Shown: piece by piece, positions 58,375 through 64,000 of the stretch
Layout: each line of letters starts with the position of its first letter
Position numbering within the stretch: the stretch's first letter is position 1
NCBI GenBank assembly: GCA_016744295.1
Contig: JADGEQ010000019.1
Coordinates: forward strand, 1 to 64,000
From: Desulfobacteraceae bacterium
GTDB taxonomy: Bacteria; Desulfobacterota; Desulfobacteria; Desulfobacterales; Desulfobacteraceae
Direction of reading: 5' to 3'
Length of the DNA stretch: 64,000 nucleotides
The notes under the pieces: model-generated
The model's database searches: none
What the model was told of the DNA's origin: nothing
What the model saw: the letters and a program-made list of their open reading frames with translations, nothing else
Translations under genes and position numbers: made by a program

Positions 58375-58482
58375 ACTACAACCTCCGACAAGTTACTTCA
58401 TGGAAATTTGGTTTTCAGATAATCGGAAAATGGGGTAAAAGTTTATAATTCCGATTATCTGAATATCTCTGTCATTTAGACG

Positions 58483-59232
58483 CTATTTAAACCATTGGGC
58501 ATAAATTTTGTCATAGGTTCCGTTTGCTTTGATGGTGGCAAGGGCTTTGTTAAAATCTATCAGAAGTTGTTTGTCCTCTTTTCTCAAGGCAATACCGACC
58601 CCGTCTCCAATGAATTTTCTGTCTGTTACAGGCTCTCCTGTCATTTGAATGTTTTTACCTTCTTCACTGGCTAGGGTTTTATTAACAAAAATATCAGAGG
58701 CCAGCACAAGATCAAGTCTTCCCGAGGTGAGATCAAGAACCTGACCCGCAGGGGAGTCATAATATTTAATTTCAACCAATTTCCCATAAACGCCCTTAAT
58801 GTAGCTGGCAAAGGTGGTGGCTCTCTGGACACCAATTTTTTTCCCCTTTAATCCCTCGGGGGAAAAATCAAATGTTCCACCCTTTTTACACATAAAAAGC
58901 CCTGTTTCATCATAGTAGGAGGCGGAAAAATTAACAACTTTTTGTCGTTTTTTCGTGATGGACATATCGGAAATGATGGCATCAAATTTTTTAGACAGCA
59001 GGCCCGGGATCATACCGTCCCAATCCTGAATTACATCTACTTTTTCAGCACCCATAACATCGCAGAGGGCGGCTGCAATATCAACATCAAACCCCTTGAT
59101 ATTACCGTCCCCGTCAACAAAATTAAAGGGCGGAGTTGCTGTTTCATTGGCAATTTTGATGATATTTTTTGCAAATGCAGCGCCGGTTGACAAGAGCAGT
59201 ACCAAAAGTAAATAAACAACAATCTTTTTCAT
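58483..59232 (-). CDS. Amino-acid ABC transporter substrate-binding protein (HisJ/ArgT type)
   Basis: A 249-residue periplasmic protein. ATG 59232 was chosen because AAGGAG is spaced six bases away; an ATG two codons upstream is too close to it. The signal peptide covers residues 1-21 (VYLLLVLLLSTGAAFA). The mature part has IANETATPPFNFVDGDGNIKG split over the first lobe, GFDVDIAAALCDVM and IISDMSITKKR. These residues contact the alpha-amino and carboxyl groups in lysine/arginine/ornithine-binding proteins. The side-chain specificity is not readable. It is the second gene of the operon. Confidence 0.92.
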   Translation of the reverse strand: MKKIVVYLLLVLLLSTGAAFAKNIIKIANETATPPFNFVDGDGNIKGFDVDIAAALCDVMGAEKVDVIQDWDGMIPGLLSKKFDAIISDMSITKKRQKVVNFSASYYDETGLFMCKKGGTFDFSPEGLKGKKIGVQRATTFASYIKGVYGKLVEIKYYDSPAGQVLDLTSGRLDLVLASDIFVNKTLASEEGKNIQMTGEPVTDRKFIGDGVGIALRKEDKQLLIDFNKALATIKANGTYDKIYAQWFK

Positions 59233-59298
59233 AATCATCTCCTTTTTGAAACAAAAACATGTGCCAAAGTTATTTTCGGCAGCGTCTTTTGCTTCTGA

Positions 59299-60081
59299 TT
59301 AATTTAATACCACGGGGTTATGGGCTAAAAACTGACGAAACCGATCTGTTTTAGGGTTGGAAAATACCTGTTCAGGGGAACCGTCTTCTGTGATTTCACC
59401 GCTGTCCAGGAAGATAATACGGGAAGATGCTTCCTTGGCAAATTCCATTTCGTGGGTTACGACAATCATTGTGCGGCCTTCTGCTGCAAGGGTTCTCATG
59501 ACAGAGAGAACCTCCTGAACAAGTTCCGGATCAAGGGCCGATGTTGGCTCATCAAAAAGCAGCATGGAAGGATCCATGGCAAGGGCTCTTGCAATGGCAA
59601 CCCGCTGCTGCTGGCCACCGGAAAGCTGGCTTGGATAACAGGCAATTTTATCGGCCACCCCAACTTTTTCAAGATATTTTAGTGCGGTTTTCCTGGCTTG
59701 CTCCCTGGACAGTTTTAACACCTGAACCGGTCCTTCCATGACATTTTGAAGAATGGTCATATGGGTCCAGAGATTAAAACTTTGAAATACCATTCCAAGG
59801 GTTCCCCGGATCCGGTTGATCTGGTTTTTGTCGGCGGCTTTTCTGGCATTTCCAGAACCTTTCATCCGGATCAGTTCGCCATTGATATACACATCCCCTT
59901 TTTGCGGGGTTTCAAGCAGATTAATGCTTCTTAAAAGGGTGCTTTTTCCGGATCCGCTGCTCCCAAGAAGAGAAACCACAGATCCTTTTTTTACGGATAT
60001 ATTGATACCTTTCAATACCTGAAGGGAGCCAAAGTTCTTGTGAAGATCTTGAATTGAAATTGCATACTCGTTGGAATTCAT
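59299..60081 (-). CDS. Amino-acid ABC transporter ATPase (HisP type)
   Basis: A 260-residue ATPase starting at ATG 60081, with AAAGGA six bases upstream. It has the Walker A motif [13 protein letters not shown], the Q-loop [13 protein letters not shown] signature [16 protein letters not shown], Walker [19 protein letters not shown] and the switch His in [11 protein letters not shown]. Length and motif details, including the [12 protein letters not shown] region, match HisP/GlnQ. It energises the transporter encoded by the three following genes. It starts the operon, close to the SDR gene upstream in the same direction. Confidence 0.94.
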   Translation of the reverse strand: MNSNEYAISIQDLHKNFGSLQVLKGINISVKKGSVVSLLGSSGSGKSTLLRSINLLETPQKGDVYINGELIRMKGSGNARKAADKNQINRIRGTLGMVFQSFNLWTHMTILQNVMEGPVQVLKLSREQARKTALKYLEKVGVADKIACYPSQLSGGQQQRVAIARALAMDPSMLLFDEPTSALDPELVQEVLSVMRTLAAEGRTMIVVTHEMEFAKEASSRIIFLDSGEITEDGSPEQVFSNPKTDRFRQFLAHNPVVLN

Positions 60082-60146
60082 ATAAGTCCTTTTGCTGGGC
60101 ATATCCTGGCAAATATTAAATTAGGCTGTCAATATAGAAACAAAGG

Positions 60147-60932
60147 TCAGGCAAGTCCTCCGCCATCAACCGTTAGATTTGTTCCGGTAACCCATTCAGA
60201 CATGGGGCTTGCAAAAAACAATACCGCCTTTGCAACATCCATGGGGGTTCCCACCCTGGCAAGGGGGCGGGCGGCCGCCTCTTCCATGAAACTTTTATCA
60301 TCCTGTCCAAGTTGTTTTGCCTCGTCATGGAGAAGTGGGGTGTCAATATCCCCGGGACTCATGGAGTTTACACGAATCCCCTGGGCGCCGTGATCAATGG
60401 CCATGGCCCTGGTCATATTTACGATGCCGCCCTTGGCTGCACAATAGGCAACCGCTTTGTCTCCGCCCTTGAGCCCCCAGCCGGAACCGGTGTTGATGAT
60501 ACTTCCCCCTCCGTTTTTTGCCATCACAGGAATCGTATATTTTGACAGCAGATAAGCGCCCTTCAGGGTAACATCCACCACAAGGTCCCATTCATTTTCC
60601 CCAAGGTCAACCACGGTTTTTCTCCGGATGACACCGGCATTATTGAAAAGAATATCAATCCTGCCATGGGTTTTGGCGATGGATTCGATGGCAGACCGAC
60701 AGTCAGCATCAGCGGTTACATTGCATTTGATAAAGTCAGCTTTACCGCCCAGAATTGAAATGGTACGAACCGCTTCCTTTCCTTTTTTTTCGTCTATATC
60801 CAGGATAACCGATACAGCTCCTTTTAATGCAAGAAGTTCGGCTGTTCCATACCCAATTCCTGAAGAACCTCCGGAAATAACGGCAATTTTACCACCTAGG
60901 TCGAGAAGGGGATCTATCGCTGTATTGCACAT
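60147..60932 (-). CDS. Short-chain dehydrogenase/reductase
   Basis: A 261-residue classical SDR from ATG 60932, with CAGGAG upstream. The cofactor motif is GGSSGIG (about 21-27) followed by ILDIDEKKG, whose Asp indicates NAD preference. NNAG (about 95), a Ser in NTGSGWGL, and the catalytic Y-x-x-x-K (YCAAK, about 165) are all present, with PGDIDTPLL after. The C-terminus has WVTGTNLTVDGGG, typical of 3-oxoacyl-ACP-reductase-like and gluconate/sorbitol-type SDRs. Substrate cannot be assigned. It lies directly before the amino-acid transporter operon and may be transcribed with it. Confidence 0.9.
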   Translation of the reverse strand: MCNTAIDPLLDLGGKIAVISGGSSGIGYGTAELLALKGAVSVILDIDEKKGKEAVRTISILGGKADFIKCNVTADADCRSAIESIAKTHGRIDILFNNAGVIRRKTVVDLGENEWDLVVDVTLKGAYLLSKYTIPVMAKNGGGSIINTGSGWGLKGGDKAVAYCAAKGGIVNMTRAMAIDHGAQGIRVNSMSPGDIDTPLLHDEAKQLGQDDKSFMEEAAARPLARVGTPMDVAKAVLFFASPMSEWVTGTNLTVDGGGLA

Positions 60933-61250
60933 ATTATACGCTCCTGTTATACGCTTTCCGAACCCATGCTGAAATTCGGAACAATTTATATCCAAAAAAA
61001 AGATGTTAAGCCTTTGAGTCCCCTTGTAAAACCCTCGCCAGGGGAAGGCTGACAAAAAATTTAACATAAGCACATTTCCTTGGTTTAGAATGGCTTACAG
61101 CATTGTCTTAGCAATGACTGTGCCATATCCCATACTGAGGTAAAACCTTATGGAAAAATTTTAAAAATTATATTAATATCAAATGGTTAAAAAAAGATGT
61201 GATGAGATAATTTTTCTTTTGCTGACGGGAATGTCAGAAAACACTAGTGA
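60933..61250. other. Intergenic region upstream of the SDR gene
   Basis: About 320 bases with no supported gene. It contains the leader and promoter of the SDR gene, AT-rich towards 61150. Nothing else recognised. Confidence 0.4.
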
Positions 61251-61291
61251 ATTTGCCATAAATGATACGGAAAATGTCATTTATGGCAAAT
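61251..61291. repeat. Perfect 15-bp inverted repeat downstream of the hydrolase gene
   Basis: ATTTGCCATAAATGA (61251-61265) and TCATTTATGGCAAAT (61277-61291) are exact inverted copies with an 11-base loop. It lies 17 bases after the stop of the leftward hydrolase gene. No T-run follows on that strand, so it may be a terminator of unusual form, an RNA-stability element or a MITE relic. Confidence 0.6.
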
Positions 61292-61307
61292 CAACCTCTC
61301 AAGGAAA

Positions 61308-62546
61308 TTACATTTGTTCGGCAATGGTCCGGAACAGCTCAACGCTTCGAAGGGTTTTGGCTTCACCATCCTTGTTATAATCCGGGTATGCAGACAATTT
61401 AACCACCACGGTCCTTGTGGGAGGGTGGATATAGATATATTGGTTGTAGACTCCGATGGCCATATAATCGCCAATGGGATTTTCCGGGATCCACCACTGA
61501 TAGCCATATCCCATGACCCAGTCGGACAATGGATTATTTCCGGGCTGAAGATGGGGGGCATCCGGGGTAACAGAATCATGAATCCATTGTTTGGGTACGA
61601 TTTGCTTTCCCTCATATTCTCCGTTGTGGAGGAAGAGCTGGCCAAACCGGGCGTAATCCCTTAGAACTACATTCAGTCCCCCAAATGCTATTTCCATGTC
61701 TGCGCTGTCAATGAGCCAGTAGGCATCGAATTCCATACCAGCGGGCTTCCATATTTTTTCTTCCAGATATTGTGACAGGGATTGCCCTGTGGTTTCCCTG
61801 AGTACCATCCCCAGAACCTGGGTATCCATACTGACGTATTGGTTGAAGGTTCCCGGTTTTCGTTCTGATTTTAAGGAGATGACAAAATTGTCCATGGGGG
61901 TGCCCAGGGCAAAGGTTCTTCCCAGGCGGTTGATATCCGAGTTAAAATCCCCATAATCCTCATTAAACCGAATCCCCGAGGACATCTGGAGCACGTTTTT
62001 TAAAGAGACGCCCTCATATCCGCTTCCCTTTAACAGGGGGACGTAATCGGAAACCGGTGTTGCCAGATCTTTTATATGCCCCTCTTCAAGGGCAATGCCC
62101 ACCAGGGCAGAAACAATGGATTTTCCCATTGACCAGGAAATGGCCCGGGTATTTTCGGTAAGGCCCAGAAAATAGTCTTCATATAAAATAAGATCATCCT
62201 TAATGACCATGAATCCTGTGGTCCAGGTGTCTTCAAGAAATTTTTGGGTTGGGATGGTTTCCCCCTTATATTCAAAGGATGGGGGCAGTTGTTTTAAATC
62301 TTGCCTAAACCGGGATGGGGCGCTCGAAGCTTGGATATCCTGTTTCATGAAGATGGAATCCAGATGCTGAAAATTGTGGACTATTTTATCCGCTTCAAAC
62401 AGGGTCATGGCGTGGTAGAGGCGAAACAACTCCCTGTGATAGACCCCGGCACCCAGGAGGGCAGCAATCGTAATGATCAGTAAAATAACAGAGGTGCCTT
62501 TGATGATTTTTTTTAAAAGGGGATGATTTCCAGCAGAAGTTGACAT
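61308..62546 (-). CDS. Class C beta-lactamase-like serine hydrolase
   Basis: A 412-residue membrane-anchored hydrolase. An N-terminal hydrophobic segment (VILLIITIAALLGAGVY, residues 16-32) anchors it with the catalytic part outside. The SxxK motif is SMGK (about 143-146). YVSMDTQ follows at the position of the Tyr-containing motif. DSVTPDAPH and GYGYQWWIPENP match the C-terminal part of the AmpC/esterase family. Such proteins act as esterases, D-aminopeptidases or carboxypeptidases more often than as resistance enzymes. It appears to be its own transcription unit, with an inverted repeat 40 bases upstream of the start. Confidence 0.85.
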   Translation of the reverse strand: MSTSAGNHPLLKKIIKGTSVILLIITIAALLGAGVYHRELFRLYHAMTLFEADKIVHNFQHLDSIFMKQDIQASSAPSRFRQDLKQLPPSFEYKGETIPTQKFLEDTWTTGFMVIKDDLILYEDYFLGLTENTRAISWSMGKSIVSALVGIALEEGHIKDLATPVSDYVPLLKGSGYEGVSLKNVLQMSSGIRFNEDYGDFNSDINRLGRTFALGTPMDNFVISLKSERKPGTFNQYVSMDTQVLGMVLRETTGQSLSQYLEEKIWKPAGMEFDAYWLIDSADMEIAFGGLNVVLRDYARFGQLFLHNGEYEGKQIVPKQWIHDSVTPDAPHLQPGNNPLSDWVMGYGYQWWIPENPIGDYMAIGVYNQYIYIHPPTRTVVVKLSAYPDYNKDGEAKTLRSVELFRTIAEQM

Positions 62547-62585
62547 GGGCCGTATTTTCCTTTTCCGGATGGTTGGTATTGGGCT

Positions 62586-62615
62586 TCACAAAACACAATT
62601 GTTTTTGTTTTGTGA
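62586..62615. repeat. Inverted repeat upstream of the hydrolase gene
   Basis: TCACAAAAC (62586-62594) and GTTTTGTGA (62607-62615) are exact inverted copies. They lie in the promoter region of the leftward hydrolase gene and may form an operator. Confidence 0.45.
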
Positions 62616-62630
62616 GTAGATCTACCTGTA

Positions 62631-62668
62631 TCAAAACCCCCTTGGCAGGTTTGACAAGGGGGTTTTGA
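62631..62668 (-). terminator. Terminator after the aminotransferase gene
   Basis: TCAAAACCCCCTTG (62631-62644) and CAAGGGGGTTTTGA (62655-62668) form a perfect 14-bp stem with a 10-base loop. It separates the two leftward genes. Confidence 0.85.
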
Positions 62669-62701
62669 CGGGATTTTTTCCCGGAGACCAGACTTTAATT
62701 T

Positions 62702-63901
62702 TTAAGGGGTCATGGCTTCCATGGCTTTTTTCATCTGACGGAGGGCCTGCTTTAAGCGTTCTTCATTTTCAACCAGGGCCAGGCGAAGATAGCCTTCCCC
62801 TTCATCACTGAATCCGGTTCCCGGGGCCACGGCCACATTGGCTCGGTTCATCATTTCAATGGCAAACTGCATGGATCCCATTTGATCAAAGGGAGCCGGT
62901 ATCTTGGCCCAGACAAACATGCCGGCCTTGGGTTTTTTTATGTCCCATCCCATGCGCGCTAGGCCTGAACACAAAATATCCCGGCGGGTTTCATAGGTTT
63001 TACACAGCTCAGGAATGGTATCATCGCAATCCCTCAGGGCAATGATGCCGGCCACCTGGATGGCGGAAAAAATACCATAGTCAAAATATCCTTTTATCTT
63101 GCCCAGGGCCTGGACAATCTGCTCATTGCCCACACAATACCCAATTCGCCATCCTGCCATATTATAGGATTTGGAAAAGGACCCAAACTCAACCCCCACA
63201 TCCTTGGCCCCGGGAACTTCCAGGAAGCTGGGGGCCTGGTATCCGTCAAAGGTAATCTTGGAATAGGCAAAATCATTGATCACCATAAAATTAAAGCGTT
63301 TGGCCAGTTTGACCACTTCCCGGAAAAATTCCCGGTCTGTAACAACCCCGGTGGGATTGTGGGGGTAATTGAGCAGCAATACCTTGGGTTTGGGATAACA
63401 GGATTCACAAACATTGATGATCCGGTCTAAAAAACCCTTTTCCGGTTCAATGGGTATCTTCATTACAGTGGCACCGGCAATTACAGCTGCATAAATATGG
63501 ACTGGAAAGGCCGGAGCCGGTACCAGAACGGAGTCCCCCGGTCCCATAATCGCCAGGCAAAGATGGGAGATTCCCTCCTTGGACCCTATGGTGAAATAGG
63601 TTTCTCGTTCAGCATCCAGATCAATATTATAATGGCGCTTATAATATTTTGAGATTTCAAGTTTTAAATGGGGCATGCCAGAGCTTTCAGGATACCGATG
63701 GGACTTAGGATCCTTGGCCACTTCAACTAATTTTTCAATCACTGCGTCCGGGGTTGGGTCCATGGGGTTTCCCATGCCAAGGTCAATGACATCATCCCCG
63801 TTTCTCCGTTTCTCCATTTTCATTTTGTTGATCATGCCGAATAAATAGGGGGGTAATTGTTCCATGCGGGTGGCAAACCGAATAACAGGATTTTCTTCCA
63901 C
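62702..63901 (-). CDS. Class I aminotransferase, AlaC/alanine-glutamate type
   Basis: A 399-residue PLP enzyme starting with GTG at 63901, with AAAGGAG eight bases upstream. Landmarks are DLGMGNPMDPTP (40-51), NPTG (182-185), Asp210 and Tyr213 of the PLP site, and the PLP lysine Lys244 in SFSKSYNMAGWR. The pattern RNGDDVIDLGMGNP is seen in alanine and LL-diaminopimelate-type aminotransferases and in AlaC. It should transfer an amino group between alanine and 2-oxoglutarate or a related pair. No operon partner is in the window; only 99 bases remain to its upstream side. Confidence 0.88.
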   Translation of the reverse strand: MEENPVIRFATRMEQLPPYLFGMINKMKMEKRRNGDDVIDLGMGNPMDPTPDAVIEKLVEVAKDPKSHRYPESSGMPHLKLEISKYYKRHYNIDLDAERETYFTIGSKEGISHLCLAIMGPGDSVLVPAPAFPVHIYAAVIAGATVMKIPIEPEKGFLDRIINVCESCYPKPKVLLLNYPHNPTGVVTDREFFREVVKLAKRFNFMVINDFAYSKITFDGYQAPSFLEVPGAKDVGVEFGSFSKSYNMAGWRIGYCVGNEQIVQALGKIKGYFDYGIFSAIQVAGIIALRDCDDTIPELCKTYETRRDILCSGLARMGWDIKKPKAGMFVWAKIPAPFDQMGSMQFAIEMMNRANVAVAPGTGFSDEGEGYLRLALVENEERLKQALRQMKKAMEAMTP

Positions 63902-64000
63902 GGCTAAACTCCTTTGTAAAAATATAAAAAATCATAAGAGGGTAAAACCATAGCAGATTTTATTCGCCGAGGAAAAGTAAATATGCAAAAATTGGTATCT

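Overview
The window looks like chromosome of a strictly anaerobic, probably sulfate-reducing member of the Desulfobacterota (Desulfobacterales-like). This is inferred from content: a single-chain pyruvate:ferredoxin oxidoreductase, three glycyl radical enzymes with an activase, an MttB-family methyltransferase, and core genes dnaN and gyrB. No rRNA, tRNA or CRISPR array was recognised.

Layout. 1-2.15 kb is a decayed mobile region: an IS21-like end, two left-reading cassette-like genes (one truncated and frameshifted), an inverted-repeat-bounded possible att site, and a broken integron integrase reading right. 2.5-4.3 kb holds a lipoprotein phosphoesterase and a zinc-ribbon protein. 4.6-13.1 kb holds a tandem malate dehydrogenase pair facing a leftward catabolic cluster: quinone reductase, two FAD oxidoreductases, a class V aminotransferase, a GntR regulator and an internally deleted MFS transporter. 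Two copies of a palindrome flank the regulator and transporter. 13.3-15.9 kb holds a histidine kinase overlapping a nucleotidyltransferase-HD fusion. 15.8-21.9 kb is a methylamine/CoA-type locus with an intact MttB-like gene and a PAS-LuxR regulator. It sits among remnants of a CoA ligase and two crotonases, followed by an MFS transporter and a DUF4438 protein.

22-41.9 kb is mostly ordinary chromosome: a solute-binding protein, a THUMP RNA methyltransferase, a receiver/PEP-synthase-like protein with an HDOD response regulator, PFOR, a split RdgC-like pair, dnaN-gyrB (overlapping, with no recF), a cytidylate-kinase-like protein, and a YqhD-like alcohol dehydrogenase with an AraC regulator and an SGNH hydrolase.

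41.9-57 kb is the most unusual part. Three large glycyl radical enzymes each carry an N-terminal SCP2 (sterol-carrier-like) domain. They share one intact activase and are controlled by two divergent WHG-type TetR regulators, with three copies of a GAACACTGTTC palindrome between them. A remnant of a second activase lies about 3 kb beyond GRE1, and an autotransporter occupies the space between, so the array has been duplicated and then disrupted. The active-site motif (Cys-Val-Glu) is of the eliminase/dehydratase type, so I infer an unassigned radical lyase system, possibly acting on a hydrophobic substrate. 57-64 kb follows with a polar amino-acid ABC transporter, an SDR dehydrogenase, a class C beta-lactamase-like hydrolase and an alanine-type aminotransferase.
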